From the NCBI GenBank assembly GCA_927435855.1, contig CAKMJZ010000029.1, positions 1 to 52,279 on the forward strand: a DNA stretch of 52,279 bases, written 5' to 3'. The first letter of the stretch is position 1. Each line of letters starts with the position of its first letter. The position numbers and the translations under genes are program-made. Below the pieces are notes generated by a model. That model saw only the letters and a list, made by a program, of their open reading frames with translations. It made no database searches and was not told the origin of the DNA. The stretch is from an uncultured Erysipelotrichaceae bacterium. Lineage in GTDB: Bacteria > Bacillota_I > Bacilli_A > Erysipelotrichales > Erysipelotrichaceae. Below, in pieces: positions 9,300-18,607 of this stretch.

Positions 9300-10378
9300 C
9301 GTGACATCCTCCAACGCAATACTAATTCTTTCAGTTTATTTTCATCATCCCCAGCGATGGTTACATGTCCCATTTTACGATTAAAACGTGTTTCCTTTTT
9401 GCCATACCAGTGAATGAAGACATGCTTATCTGGTTTTGCGGCTTGCTTACTGAAAACTTCGGCGACATGCTGGCCTAAGACATTGAACATTACGCCATGA
9501 TGAATCATCACTGGGGCAATCATTTTCTGACCGGTGATTGCGGCGATATGCAAGTCAAACTGACTGAAATCAGCGCATTCAATGGTCAGATGAGCACTGT
9601 TATGAGGTCTTGGCGCAAACTCATTGAAAATTACTTCATCACCGGAAACAAACATTTCCACAGCCAGTACTCCAATGTAGTTGAGATGCTCCACAATTGC
9701 GATAGCGGCATCCACCGCCAAACGCGCAACTGATTCATTAATTGAACTTGGATAGGTTGATTGTCTTAAAATGCCTTTCTCATGAACATTTTCAAAAGGT
9801 GGATACGTCACCGTTCCCTCTTCAAATCGGGCAACGACCACCGATATTTCACAATCATAACTCACAAATTCTTCCGCAATATATTCTCCAGGAAATTCCA
9901 GTTTGATTTCATTGAGATCTTCAACATCCCGAATCAGCCACTGCCCTTTTCCATCATAGCCAAATCGACAGGTCTTGATCAGCGTCGGAAAACTGACGAT
10001 TTGGAATAAGTCAGCTTCACTTTTAATTTTGAAGAAGTTTGGAGTTTTTAATCCGAGTTTCTTCGCGAATTTCTTCTCTTTATACCGATGCTGAGAAATG
10101 GTCAGTGCTTCACTTCCCTGAGGAAATTTATCTAAGTACGCAGATACTACTTGTGCATCCGCATTTTCAAACTCATAAGTCATAACATCGCACATATCAG
10201 CCATATCTTTTATCGCTGTTTCATCGTTGTACTTTGCACAAATAAACTCATCCGCAATACTGACACACGGACATTGATCGTCGGGGTCGATTACCACGAT
10301 GCGATGACCTAACTTCTTTGCGGCTTGGGCCATCATTAATCCCAACTGACCCCCACCTAAGATTCCAATGGTACTCAT
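9296..10378 (-). CDS. purK: purK, N5-carboxyaminoimidazole ribonucleotide synthase
   Basis: PurK makes the labile N5-CAIR from AIR, bicarbonate and ATP, and passes it to PurE. The start [20 protein letters not shown], the ATP-grasp stretch around [17 protein letters not shown], and [17 protein letters not shown] identify the family. It is 360 residues long. It overlaps purE upstream and purL downstream by ATGA. The purK/purE pair implies the two-step bacterial route to CAIR. Confidence 0.95.
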   Translation of the reverse strand: MSTIGILGGGQLGLMMAQAAKKLGHRIVVIDPDDQCPCVSIADEFICAKYNDETAIKDMADMCDVMTYEFENADAQVVSAYLDKFPQGSEALTISQHRYKEKKFAKKLGLKTPNFFKIKSEADLFQIVSFPTLIKTCRFGYDGKGQWLIRDVEDLNEIKLEFPGEYIAEEFVSYDCEISVVVARFEEGTVTYPPFENVHEKGILRQSTYPSSINESVARLAVDAAIAIVEHLNYIGVLAVEMFVSGDEVIFNEFAPRPHNSAHLTIECADFSQFDLHIAAITGQKMIAPVMIHHGVMFNVLGQHVAEVFSKQAAKPDKHVFIHWYGKKETRFNRKMGHVTIAGDDENKLKELVLRWRMSR

Positions 10379-10860
10379 ATCAGTTCACTCCTTCGTACGG
10401 CATCCGCCATTTCGTCGCGATACACCTGTAGTGCCAAGGCAAGTTCTTCATCATGCACCGCCAACATCGCAATCGCCGCTAATGCCGCGTTTTTCGCTCC
10501 GGCCACACCAATCGCAACAGTCAGAACCGGGATTCCGGCCGGCATCTGAACGATGGAAAGTAATGAATCGATTCCTTTTAATGTCTTGCTCTCAATCGGA
10601 ATACCGATGACCGGAATGGTTGTTAATGAAGCGATCATGCCGGGCAGATGCGCTGCGCCACCGGCCGCCGCGATAATAACTTCTATACCTCGGCTCTTCG
10701 CGGTTTTCGCGTACTCGACCATATCCAACGGAGTGCGATGGGCACTTACGACTTTCTTTTCAAAGCTAACCCCAAACTGTTCAAGGATTGCGGTTGTTTC
10801 TTTAACAGTCGTATAATCACTCGACGAACCCATAACGACAGATATTTTAATGTTTTCCAT
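10375..10860 (-). CDS. purE: purE, N5-CAIR mutase
   Basis: This is the first gene of the purine operon. [27 protein letters not shown] and [15 protein letters not shown] are the class I PurE signature, with the active-site Ser, His and Asp residues. It is 161 residues long. AAAGGA lies eight bases before the ATG. It is separated from the riboswitch terminator by only about 20 bases, so its expression depends directly on readthrough of that terminator. Confidence 0.96.
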   Translation of the reverse strand: MENIKISVVMGSSSDYTTVKETTAILEQFGVSFEKKVVSAHRTPLDMVEYAKTAKSRGIEVIIAAAGGAAHLPGMIASLTTIPVIGIPIESKTLKGIDSLLSIVQMPAGIPVLTVAIGVAGAKNAALAAIAMLAVHDEELALALQVYRDEMADAVRRSELI

Positions 10861-10878
10861 AAGTTGTTCCTTTCAATG

Positions 10879-10902
10879 AAAAAGACACCGGTCGCGGTGT
10901 CT
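10879..10902 (-). terminator. Intrinsic terminator of the guanine riboswitch
   Basis: On the minus strand AGACACC, loop GCGACC, GGTGTCT and a run of five T form a strong rho-independent terminator, between the aptamer and purE. The 5' side AGAGAC could alternatively pair with GTCTCT in the aptamer core (J2/3), a plausible on-state. Guanine binding would then favour termination of the whole pur operon. Confidence 0.88.
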
Positions 10903-10939
10903 CTGATAAAAACAAAAATAGCTAAAAAAGCCTAAGTTT

Positions 10940-11010
10940 GTTTTGTAGTCTCCTCATTTAAGGTAAGGAGGTAGAGACTTGCGGACCTTATTTCCACAGA
11001 TATACAAAAC
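10940..11010 (-). promoter_or_regulatory. Purine riboswitch aptamer, guanine type
   Basis: The 71-nt minus-strand sequence folds as the purine three-way junction. P1 pairs GTTTTGTA with TACAAAAC. P2 is a TGTGGA/TCCGCA stem with a seven-base loop ending GG. P3 is CTCCTTA/TGAGGAG with loop CCTTAAA, whose C residues can kiss the GG of P2. J1/2 TATC and J2/3 AGTCTCTACC match the family, with one change at the flipped-out U48 position. In J3/1 (ACTAC) the specificity base is C, which predicts guanine or hypoxanthine rather than adenine binding. It lies 38 bases upstream of the terminator before purE. Confidence 0.93.
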
Positions 11011-11020
11011 GATAATGATT

Positions 11021-11053
11021 AAACAAAAAACATAGGTGCGTAAACGACCTATG
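11021..11053 (-). terminator. Second intrinsic terminator just upstream of the aptamer
   Basis: On the minus strand CATAGGT and ACCTATG form a perfect 7-bp stem, extended by CG/CG around TTTA, followed by GTTTTTTG. It ends only about 11 bases before the aptamer's P1. That leaves almost no room for a promoter between them, so pur transcripts started upstream must pass it. It could close the upstream transcript or act as an attenuator. Confidence 0.7.
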
Positions 11054-11068
11054 CCCATGCCAGATTTG

Positions 11069-11104
11069 TTACTTCGATTTGGTTGAGCCGAAAATCCGAT
11101 TCAT
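11069..11104 (-). CDS. Possible 11-codon leader peptide ahead of the pur riboswitch
   Basis: ATG AAT CGG ATT TTC GGC TCA ACC AAA TCG AAG TAA (MNRIFGSTKSK) follows GGAGGG at a good spacing of five bases. It ends 16 bases before the hairpin at 11053. A strong ribosome site on so short a frame, just upstream of a terminator, resembles a leader peptide, but there is no run of regulatory codons. No family is recognised, and it may be chance. Confidence 0.3.
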   Translation of the reverse strand: MNRIFGSTKSK

Positions 11105-11236
11105 AGCTTCCCTCCGTAACATGCACAAAGTTTATCACAAGTTTGAGAGAAATTAAAGGGTTTAGCGAACTTTCACACACGATTCTATACCAACTCGCAT
11201 ATTGGAAATTTCGGTTCTTTGATCAGCTTGCGTGAA

Positions 11237-11674
11237 TCAAGGAGTAAATTTAATCACTTCTTCCAGTATTTTACTATCATTTTTACTTAAATTAAAAGAG
11301 CGTGGCTTGTCAATTGAGGAATACTTGTAGAAGTCAGTGTAGTCAATCTTTCTAACAAACAAATTATACTGGATTTCTTTGCGCTCATAATTGAAAGTAA
11401 TTGTAATATCCGTGCCCTCCGCCGTTGTTAACCCTGAACCAATCTTTGGAAAAAATACTGGACTCACCTTCGCCATTAATTCTGGATTGTCTATGGTTAC
11501 TGATTTTCCCGTAGAGCTATCTGTCACTACAATTTTCTGCAAATCTCCAGCAAATATATTTTCGAAATTCACAAATGTCATAGTTCCCCAAATCAAAGCT
11601 AGAAGCAATAATGATAACAAAACGCTTAAATACAAAATTTTCCTATTACTTCGTGGTAAATTTTCTCTTTTCAT
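11237..11674 (-). CDS. Hypothetical membrane-anchored protein
   Basis: The protein has 145 residues. After a basic start (MKRENLPRSNRK) there is one hydrophobic segment at about residues 13-35, followed by a soluble domain rich in beta-prone residues. The predicted form is an N-terminally anchored extracytoplasmic protein. There is no lipobox Cys and no recognised family. AGGA precedes the ATG by eight bases. It follows the three-TM protein at 11744 in the same direction and the two are probably co-transcribed. Confidence 0.6.
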   Translation of the reverse strand: MKRENLPRSNRKILYLSVLLSLLLLALIWGTMTFVNFENIFAGDLQKIVVTDSSTGKSVTIDNPELMAKVSPVFFPKIGSGLTTAEGTDITITFNYERKEIQYNLFVRKIDYTDFYKYSSIDKPRSFNLSKNDSKILEEVIKFTP

Positions 11675-11743
11675 ATTAAATTTCCTTTCAGTTTTTGAGA
11701 CGATCGTCTAATTTTGAATATCAAGACAGTTATCGAACATCAC

Positions 11744-12073
11744 TTAACGATAGATTATTGTCAAAACTTTCTTAACCGTAAGTATAACCAGTCGATTTAC
11801 AAAGTATGTCAAAACCATGACAATTAAACTCAAAACATAAATAGGCATTATAGCTTTCACTTGTTCGATGATGTCAGACCGGAACAAAATAAAAATATAG
11901 AGAGCTGAAATTATGCCCAATGAAATTTTACTCCAAATAACCGTAAAGTATTTAACTTTAAGATCATTATCAATAAGTCGATCCATCCGATACATATCAA
12001 AAAGCCCCCATGCAATCATAATCAATGATATTGTGTAAAAAAACATTTCTAAATCACGCGTGTAATTAGCCAT
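11744..12073 (-). CDS. Hypothetical small membrane protein, three TM segments
   Basis: The protein has 109 residues, with hydrophobic stretches at about 11-27, 46-64 and 74-100, and no recognised domain. GGGGG lies four bases before the ATG. It is probably the first gene of a two-gene unit with 11237-11674. Base composition is AT-richer than the purine operon. I cannot assign a function. Confidence 0.55.
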   Translation of the reverse strand: MANYTRDLEMFFYTISLIMIAWGLFDMYRMDRLIDNDLKVKYFTVIWSKISLGIISALYIFILFRSDIIEQVKAIMPIYVLSLIVMVLTYFVNRLVILTVKKVLTIIYR

Positions 12074-12173
12074 TTTTCCCCCATCACAATTGTCGTTGTT
12101 CTTCGAACATCTGATACAAATATTTTACCATAGGCTGTTATGTCGAATAAACAAGATATTGAACTTACTTAAC

Positions 12174-12202
12174 AAAAAAAGTTCCTCGAACCTCGAGAAA
12201 CT
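12174..12202 (-). terminator. Terminator after arsC
   Basis: On the minus strand AGTTTCTCGA pairs with TCGAGGAACT (10 bp, one G-U) across a GGT loop, followed by seven T. It lies 25 bases past the arsC stop. Confidence 0.88.
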
Positions 12203-12226
12203 CTATCACAATAGTGATTTCTTTTT

Positions 12227-12637
12227 CTACTTCACAAAAAGCGTGTCATTCTTCACTGCTTCGATCAGTTCTTCAACTTTACCCTTAATGATATCACGGG
12301 TAACTCTGAAATCTTCAATCGGACCACCTGAAGGATCAACCAATCCCCAATCCGCACGATAGCGCGTCGGAACAAACGGACACGCAACTCCGCAACCCAT
12401 GGTAATCAAAATATCCAACGATGGCGGAATATCACTGAGCAGTTTGGGATGGTGTTCGCTCATATCGATACCTATTTCCTCCATCACGTCTCTTGCTAAT
12501 GGCTTAACTTCCGGATAATCTTCGGTACCGGCTGAGTACACCTCGAAAATATCACTGCCCAAGTGTTTTGCCCAACCTTCGCCCATTTGTGAGCGGCAAG
12601 AATTATGGATACATACAAATGCTACTTTTAATTTCAT
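12227..12637 (-). CDS. arsC: Arsenate reductase, thioredoxin-coupled (low-molecular-weight phosphatase fold)
   Basis: The P-loop Cys9-Ile-His-Asn-Ser-Cys14-Arg15 near the N-terminus has the C-x5-R signature of LMW tyrosine phosphatases and ArsC. Cys82 and Cys86 in MGCGVACPF can act as the additional redox cysteines of the thioredoxin-coupled class. DWGLVDPSG carries the general-acid Asp. At 136 residues it is typical. It would reduce arsenate to arsenite in the cytosol. No arsR, arsB or acr3 lies next to it, so it is a solitary gene. A tyrosine phosphatase role is the alternative. Confidence 0.85.
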   Translation of the reverse strand: MKLKVAFVCIHNSCRSQMGEGWAKHLGSDIFEVYSAGTEDYPEVKPLARDVMEEIGIDMSEHHPKLLSDIPPSLDILITMGCGVACPFVPTRYRADWGLVDPSGGPIEDFRVTRDIIKGKVEELIEAVKNDTLFVK

Positions 12638-13359
12638 ATCTTGTCCTCCGAAATTATACTACCATAAAATAACTAAAAGCCGAGGAATTTTGCTTTTTTC
12701 GTATGTTAAGATTTCGTTAACCACTTATAATGAAAGCAGGTGATGACCATGAAAAAATACGAATACCGAATTGAAGATAAGTTAGAGTACTTCCCTCCCA
12801 CCCACCCTACCATTACTCAGATCATAACACACAACTACATCTGTGTTAAAGGTGAAGGAAATCCCAATGGGGAGGCCTTTGGTCTGGATGTTGAGATTTT
12901 GCATGCGCTGAGCTATGCGATCAAAATGTCTTACAAAGGCAGTGACATACCTTTGGGATATTATGAATATACAGTCTTTCCTCTGGAAGGGATATGGGAT
13001 GTAAAAGACAAAACAAGACAGGACTTCGATAAGGAGAATCTTATGTACACCATCATGATCCGACAACCGGAATTCGTGACGGTGGAAGTGTTTGAGAAGT
13101 TTAAGACATTGACTAAAACGAAAAAGAAGAACCTTGATATAGAAAAAGCCACCTTCGAAATCATTTAAGATGGCTGGTGTTGTCAGATGATACACATCGG
13201 ATCATTTGATGATGAATCGACATCGTTTGCGCAAATGGAAACTTACGTTAAGGACCATGGATTTCTGCGAGTAGACAAAACCCATCGCGAAATCTATCTG
13301 AGCGATCCGCGCAAAACTGATGTCGGTAAAATGAAAACGGTGTACGCTTTAACGTTGCG

Positions 13360-13414
13360 AAAGTTGATTAACTTTTGGTGCGACGACGATGCTCGTGGTA
13401 GACACGTTCAGCTC
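13360..13414. repeat. Left direct repeat: 3' end of a SIS-isomerase gene
   Basis: These 55 bases match 28930-28985 at about 80% by eye. Identical blocks are AAAGTTGATTA and CGACGACGATGCTC. Both copies lie in the same orientation, 15.6 kb apart, and enclose the signalling island. No integrase is present. Confidence 0.7.
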
Positions 13415-13415
13415 T
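13368..13415 (-). pseudogene. C-terminal remnant of a SIS sugar isomerase gene
   Basis: The minus strand reads ERVYHEHRRRTKS and stop, closely matching EGVYREHRRRTNR, the last residues of the intact SIS protein encoded at 28938-29699. Only about 16 codons remain. Upstream sequence is replaced by the end of the signalling island. It overlaps the tail of the GyrI pseudogene on the other strand. Confidence 0.65.
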
Positions 13416-13437
13416 ACTTTTAACCGGACTACAATAA

Positions 13438-15648
13438 CTATATCTCATATCCTTTTTCTTTAAAAAGCTTAACACAAATATCAACTACTTCCGCATCATA
13501 TTTAGTTCCCCGATGGAGCAATATCTCTTTTAGAGCAGCGTCAATGCCCAAGGCTGCCCTATATGGCCGATGTGAGGTCATAGCTTCCACGGTGTCAGCA
13601 ACTGCCAGAATTCTGCTTTCTAGAATGATTGCATCGCCTGATACCCCCTTAGGGTAGCCTGAACCATCTAATCTTTCGTGATGCTGATAAATCATTGTAT
13701 GGATTTCTTTAGGAAAATCAATTTCTTTAACTACATTATAGCTTTCTTCCACATGGGTTTGTATTATTTGATACTCTAAGTGAGTAATTTTGCCAGGCTT
13801 GTTCAGAATTTCTGTAGGGACAAAAAACTTTCCAACATCATGGAGTAGACTACCAAAGGAAAGATTTCTAATTTTTTCCTTCGTGAGTCCCAGTTCTTTA
13901 CCTATAGCGCAGGACAAATCTCCAACCTTTTTTTGATGTCCTGCAGTGTATACATCTCTAAGTTCACCGATTTTTGAGATTGCATTCACCGATTGAAGCA
14001 GTCTTTTTTCTAGTTCGTTCTCGGTCTGTTTGCTTTCGGTGATGTCCTGAGCTGCACCCCAAAGTGAATTAATATTACCTTCAAAGTCCGTTTCAGATTC
14101 ACCTCGTGCCCAAATCCATCCATTCGAACCGTCATTGGTTACAGTCTCCAGTTCTAGTTCATAAGGGTTACCGGATGTCCTTGTATAATCTAGGGCCGTC
14201 GCTAGTCTATCCCAACTTTCCGGAGTGAATAATTTCATGTGTTCAGTGTATGGCGGTGGTGGAATTGTTGGATCAAATCCATACATTTTGTAAAGTTCCT
14301 TTGACCACACCACTTGATTTGTCGCCAAATCCAATCTCCAAGTTCCTAATTGCGCAATTCGCTGTGTCTCCAATAAATCTTTAAAATTCTGATTAAACCG
14401 TTCTTCACTATTTTTGCGTTCAGTGATGTCTGCAATATAACCATGCCACAAAACGCTGCCATCTTCCAATTTCTCCGGTTTCGCTATTCCACTAACCCAA
14501 CGTTCACCTTGCTTTGGTAATATCACTCTATATTCATCTTTCCAGTTCTCTAAGGTTCTTGACGATTCTAAGATTCCGTCCATCACGCGATTGTAATCAT
14601 CTGGATGAAATCTAGACAACACTTTTGAAGCGTCTTCTATTACTTCCTCCGGTGTGACTTCATAAACATGCCAAATCGCGCTTGAAGTATAAGGGAAATA
14701 GTTTCTACCATCTGGATGATAGCGATACTGATATATCATACCTGGGACTTGCTCTGGAAGCTTTTCAAGCAAAATATTTTGCTCTACAATTTTTTCTTCA
14801 ACCAGTTTCTTCTCTGTGATATCCCGACTCACTCCCTGAAATCCAATAAACTTTCCGTTCTCGTCGCGCAAACAAGATGAATGCACGGAAACCCAAATAA
14901 CGCTTCCATCTGCTCGATAGTGTTCAATTTCAAAGATTCGCGACCTGTTTTTATCGCTCTTGGGATCTTTCTCTATTTCCAATTCTTCCAAAAAAACTTG
15001 ATGCGCTATTTTCAGAGAATCAGGCGTAAACCTTTCATCAACCGCTTTTCTTATATGAGCTTCTGGTGACTCGCCAAGCATTTTTTCTACAGATGGGCTA
15101 ATGTAAGTAGTCCTCATGTCCATGTCTGCCATCCATACGACATCTGTAACATTCTCCGCAATTTGTCGGAACTTCGCCTCGCTTTTGACTAGCTCCCGTG
15201 TCTTTTCCTCAAGCAGAGTTGCGAGCCGTTCGCTAACATTCTTATTCTCAATATTGGCCTCACTGATTTTAAACATCGCACGAATCTGGGCAGTCAATTC
15301 GCTTTCATCAATTGGTTTAGATAGAAATGCGTCCGCACCGGATTCTAATGCCTTAATACGGGTTGCCTTATCGCTTTTAATCGCTGTGACAAATACCACA
15401 GGAATATCGCGTAACTTTTTATTGGCTTTGAGTTTTCGACAAGTCTGGTACCCATCCATTTCAGGCATAATTATGTCAAGAAGAATCACATCTGGTTCTT
15501 CTTTTTCCGCAATATCCAATCCTTTCTGCCCAGTAACAGCAGTTAGCACGATAGCTTTAGGAAAGGCTTCCCTGATCAGTGCATTCAAAATTGTCAGATT
15601 GTCTCTATTATCATCAATCGCCAAGATTTTTTTAATCCTATTTTCCAT
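13438..15648 (-). CDS. REC-PAS-PAS-PAS-HD-GYP response regulator, predicted c-di-GMP phosphodiesterase
   Basis: Residues 6-125 form a receiver domain with the phospho-acceptor Asp in VILLDIIMPEMDG and the Lys in FLSKPID. A short coiled coil follows, then three PAS/PAC repeats (about 155-285, 295-415, 425-545). The HD-GYP domain (555-730) has an intact LLHDVGK and HHERLDGSGYP, so c-di-GMP hydrolysis is expected. The protein is soluble, 736 residues. It starts 11 bases inside the end of the hybrid kinase, with AGAGG upstream. The kinase is therefore its likely phosphodonor. Its HD-GYP part is a mosaic relative of the two other copies in the window. Confidence 0.9.
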   Translation of the reverse strand: MENRIKKILAIDDNRDNLTILNALIREAFPKAIVLTAVTGQKGLDIAEKEEPDVILLDIIMPEMDGYQTCRKLKANKKLRDIPVVFVTAIKSDKATRIKALESGADAFLSKPIDESELTAQIRAMFKISEANIENKNVSERLATLLEEKTRELVKSEAKFRQIAENVTDVVWMADMDMRTTYISPSVEKMLGESPEAHIRKAVDERFTPDSLKIAHQVFLEELEIEKDPKSDKNRSRIFEIEHYRADGSVIWVSVHSSCLRDENGKFIGFQGVSRDITEKKLVEEKIVEQNILLEKLPEQVPGMIYQYRYHPDGRNYFPYTSSAIWHVYEVTPEEVIEDASKVLSRFHPDDYNRVMDGILESSRTLENWKDEYRVILPKQGERWVSGIAKPEKLEDGSVLWHGYIADITERKNSEERFNQNFKDLLETQRIAQLGTWRLDLATNQVVWSKELYKMYGFDPTIPPPPYTEHMKLFTPESWDRLATALDYTRTSGNPYELELETVTNDGSNGWIWARGESETDFEGNINSLWGAAQDITESKQTENELEKRLLQSVNAISKIGELRDVYTAGHQKKVGDLSCAIGKELGLTKEKIRNLSFGSLLHDVGKFFVPTEILNKPGKITHLEYQIIQTHVEESYNVVKEIDFPKEIHTMIYQHHERLDGSGYPKGVSGDAIILESRILAVADTVEAMTSHRPYRAALGIDAALKEILLHRGTKYDAEVVDICVKLFKEKGYEI

Positions 15649-18607
15649 AAAGCACCTCTTGTATCACCTTGAAGAACTCTTTTGCGATAATTGGTTTAGC
15701 AATATACGCATCAAAGCCATATGAAAGAATGGCTTCGCGATCATGTGTCATGGCACTGGCTGTCATAGCAATAACAGGAATGTCTTGTAATTGTGTCATT
15801 GTTCTAATTTGTTGAAACGCTTCTATGCCACTGATATCAGGCAACGCAATATCCATTAAGATAAGGTTAGGAATGCATTTTAATGCCATCTCAAAACATT
15901 CATGCGCATTAACTGCTTCTAGAACGGTATAATGATCTTTAAGCAATGCTTTCACGGTAATCATGTTATCCGGATTATCTTCAACCACTAATACAACTGG
16001 TTTTCCTTCAATTGTCTGGTTTTTCTTCGGGAGCTCCTCATTTTTGATTTTTTCGAGATATAGCATATTTTTAATCGCCTTTTGAAGTTCCACACGTTTA
16101 ACATCGCCTTTTTGAATCAGTTGATGGATGTTGTTTCGTTTTAGAAATTTAAGCTCATCCTTGGTTATATGCTTAGCTGTCAGTATCAACACGGGGATAT
16201 GTGCTGTTTGCTCTGCATTTCGCAAGGTTTCCAACACTCTGAATCCGTCAACACCAGGCATCAACAGGTCGAGAATCATAGCATCTGGTATCATCTGGTC
16301 GATTATAGTAAACGCTTCCCCAGCATCACGGGCTATTTTCAACTGAAACCCCATATCCTCCACAAGGTCGCCAATTTGAATGATTGCTGATTCATTGTCT
16401 TCGACCAGCAATATTGACTTTTCAGAAAATTCATAATCACCAGGTACAAGTAATCGTTTTACTTCTACTTCATGCCCATCCGTTATTTCTTGTTCCTTCA
16501 TGGCATTTTCAGAAGTATACTGCAACGGAAGAGTAAGTGTAAATTCCGATCCTATACTTAAGGTGCTTTTTACTGAAATTGTGCCCCCAAGTAGATAAGA
16601 ATATTTTTTTGCAATAGCCAATCCCAGCCCAGCGCCACCATATCTTCTGGATGTACTGCCATCCGCCTGTCTGAATTCGTCAAAGATATAAGGCAGGTGC
16701 TCTTTAGAAATACCAATACCTGTATCTATCACTTTAACGATAATGTTGTTTTCATTTTGGCGGGATGATACTGTTACTTGACCCTTTTCGGTAAACTTCA
16801 CTGCATTGCTGATTAAGTTTTGCATGATATGTCTAAACATATCAACATCGCTGCTGATGATGATTGTATCTTCTGATTCATGAAGCAGCTTAATGTTTTG
16901 CTGCTGAGCATGTGGTTGTATCATAGCAATCACTTCGTCAATTGCATGATTAGCATTAAACCTGTTGATATCAACTTCTTCATACCCAGCTTCGATTCGG
17001 GAAATATCAAGAATATTATTAATCAATTTTAGGAGATTTTCTCCGTTGCGTTCAATAATTTCTAAATAGCTATACTCCTCTTTGGGGATTTGATTTACAA
17101 GTTTGCGGCTAAGAACTCCCGATAGGGCAATCACTGAATTGAGCGGTGTTCGCAACTCATGGCTCATGCTTGATAAGAAAGTGGTTTTAAGTCGGCTTGC
17201 ATCGTCCAACTGTATTTTTTGCATTTCCAACTCGGCATTTTGTTCTGTCAATTCATCGGTCTGCATTTCCAGCTCTTTTGCCTGCTGCTGAAGCTCAGCA
17301 TTGGTGCTTTGAAGCCTTTGTGAGAATTCATGAATCTTATTGTTTGCCAATATTGCGTTAAGACGTGCTGTGATTTCATTTTGAATACCTTTTATTAGTC
17401 GAACTGAACCAGGTGCATAACTTTTAATACTAGCCAATGAGATTATCGAAATAATCTCATCTCCATTTTTGACAGGGATAGTCATGATTTCTTTTGCTTG
17501 ATAATCACCGCTGACAGTTGAGAAAATAATCTGACTGTCAGAGGGAATATCGGTTAAATGTTGTACTGTTTCTGTCACAAGCGCTGTACCAAACTCACCT
17601 TCCTTAGCAGATGCAGAAAACGAGCATAGCTGGTCATGTTTGAAACCCGCAGATTCATAAGGTTCAAAGAATTGATTCTGTTCGTTTTTGAAGTAAACTG
17701 CCCCCATCTGTGAATTACTTTCTAGCATTAGTCCCTTAAGCAACTCTTGGCAGAACAAACGCAGAGAATCTTGATTTGTCATGATTGAGGATAAACTTAT
17801 AACGCTATCTCTATAATCTATTTCCGTTTCAATCGTGGTAGCCATAGTGTTAAACGCCTTCGAAAGCAAACCAATCTCATCAGTCGAATCATATTGTATT
17901 CTGGCATCATGCTTTCCTTGCTGAAATGCTTCAGTAGTAGTAGTTAACTCATTCAACGGAGGTAAGATCCCTTTTCTTAAAAGATAACTTATGCTAGATA
18001 ATAAGAGAAATACACCAAAGATTAATGCAGATAATTGCATCATATTGGCATTTCTCTGTTCTAGGGCGGTTTGATGAAACTCGTCGCCCTTGATAATTGC
18101 AAAATCACTAATATCATTCAGTTCGTCCTTGATCTTTTCTGCATGAATGCCTCCAATACCCGCACTGTTAACTCTTTCTTGTGCTTCTGTGATTTGACCC
18201 ATACGGAATAAACGGACAGTTTCTGCTCGAATGGTTTTCCATTGTGATAATGTAACCACCAGTTCATTTATATCATCTTTTGGACCAAGGAATCGATCGT
18301 AAAGTACATCCAGCTGCCGATTTATTTCCACTTCATAAGCATCAATTTCATTGATGTATTCGTCGGTTCTCTGCTGGTCATTTCCTAATACAAGCTGCAG
18401 CATATTATTGTGAATACGTAGAACATCGGCTTCAATTTCACCTACTGCTCTGCGAACTGTCAATGGATGCCTGTATAGATTTGAAGTGTTTTCCCATAAC
18501 GCATTCATAAAAAACACTGAGGTCAATGCAAGTATGGTCACGATCAAAAATATCGAACCCAGCCAGATATTTATTTGTTTAGAAATCTTTAGGTTTTTTA
18601 GTTTCAT
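15638..18607 (-). CDS. Membrane hybrid histidine kinase with two receiver domains
   Basis: The protein has 989 residues. TM segments at about 12-32 and 192-210 bracket a helical four-helix-bundle sensor of the MCP/CHASE3 kind. A HAMP domain (212-262), a GAF-like domain (265-420) and a coiled coil with repeated heptads (425-475) follow. The HisKA domain has the phospho-His in SSMSHELRTPLNS, and the ATPase domain has NLISNAVKF, DTGIGIS and GAGLGLAIAKKYS. Two receiver domains follow, with Asp in MILDLLMPGVDG and LILMDIALPDISG. GGAGG precedes the ATG, which overlaps the cheR stop (ATGA). A phosphorelay to the adjacent REC-HD-GYP protein is the likely route. Confidence 0.92.
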   Translation of the reverse strand: MKLKNLKISKQINIWLGSIFLIVTILALTSVFFMNALWENTSNLYRHPLTVRRAVGEIEADVLRIHNNMLQLVLGNDQQRTDEYINEIDAYEVEINRQLDVLYDRFLGPKDDINELVVTLSQWKTIRAETVRLFRMGQITEAQERVNSAGIGGIHAEKIKDELNDISDFAIIKGDEFHQTALEQRNANMMQLSALIFGVFLLLSSISYLLRKGILPPLNELTTTTEAFQQGKHDARIQYDSTDEIGLLSKAFNTMATTIETEIDYRDSVISLSSIMTNQDSLRLFCQELLKGLMLESNSQMGAVYFKNEQNQFFEPYESAGFKHDQLCSFSASAKEGEFGTALVTETVQHLTDIPSDSQIIFSTVSGDYQAKEIMTIPVKNGDEIISIISLASIKSYAPGSVRLIKGIQNEITARLNAILANNKIHEFSQRLQSTNAELQQQAKELEMQTDELTEQNAELEMQKIQLDDASRLKTTFLSSMSHELRTPLNSVIALSGVLSRKLVNQIPKEEYSYLEIIERNGENLLKLINNILDISRIEAGYEEVDINRFNANHAIDEVIAMIQPHAQQQNIKLLHESEDTIIISSDVDMFRHIMQNLISNAVKFTEKGQVTVSSRQNENNIIVKVIDTGIGISKEHLPYIFDEFRQADGSTSRRYGGAGLGLAIAKKYSYLLGGTISVKSTLSIGSEFTLTLPLQYTSENAMKEQEITDGHEVEVKRLLVPGDYEFSEKSILLVEDNESAIIQIGDLVEDMGFQLKIARDAGEAFTIIDQMIPDAMILDLLMPGVDGFRVLETLRNAEQTAHIPVLILTAKHITKDELKFLKRNNIHQLIQKGDVKRVELQKAIKNMLYLEKIKNEELPKKNQTIEGKPVVLVVEDNPDNMITVKALLKDHYTVLEAVNAHECFEMALKCIPNLILMDIALPDISGIEAFQQIRTMTQLQDIPVIAMTASAMTHDREAILSYGFDAYIAKPIIAKEFFKVIQEVLYGK

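Larger units (their letters stand above)
12749..13423 (+). pseudogene. GyrI-like small-molecule-binding protein, broken by an in-frame stop
   Basis: The frame encodes a GyrI-like (SRPBCC-type effector-binding) protein: KGEGNPNGEAFGLDV, ALSYAIKMSYKG, YYEYTVFPLEGIWDV, YTIMIRQPEFVT, then MIHIGSFDDE and KTHREIYLSDPRK. Reading is broken after residue 139 by TAA at 13166-13168, where relatives have Glu or Asp (FEI-I-stop-DGWCCQM). The two halves are in the same frame, so one base change (probably GAA to TAA) accounts for it. After KMKTV the family C-terminus is lost and the frame runs into sequence homologous to the antisense of a SIS gene's 3' end. The start at 12749 has GCAGG upstream. Confidence 0.85.

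Noticed and set aside
10955-11058. 34-codon minus-strand frame MGIGRLRTYVFCLIIIVLYI across the upstream terminator and aptamer
   Set aside because: It has no ribosome site, and it is read straight through a terminator hairpin and the conserved riboswitch core, which explain the sequence better.
12782-13195. Minus-strand open frame opposite the GyrI-like gene
   Set aside because: The plus strand shows clear GyrI family motifs. The antisense frame has none and no ribosome site.
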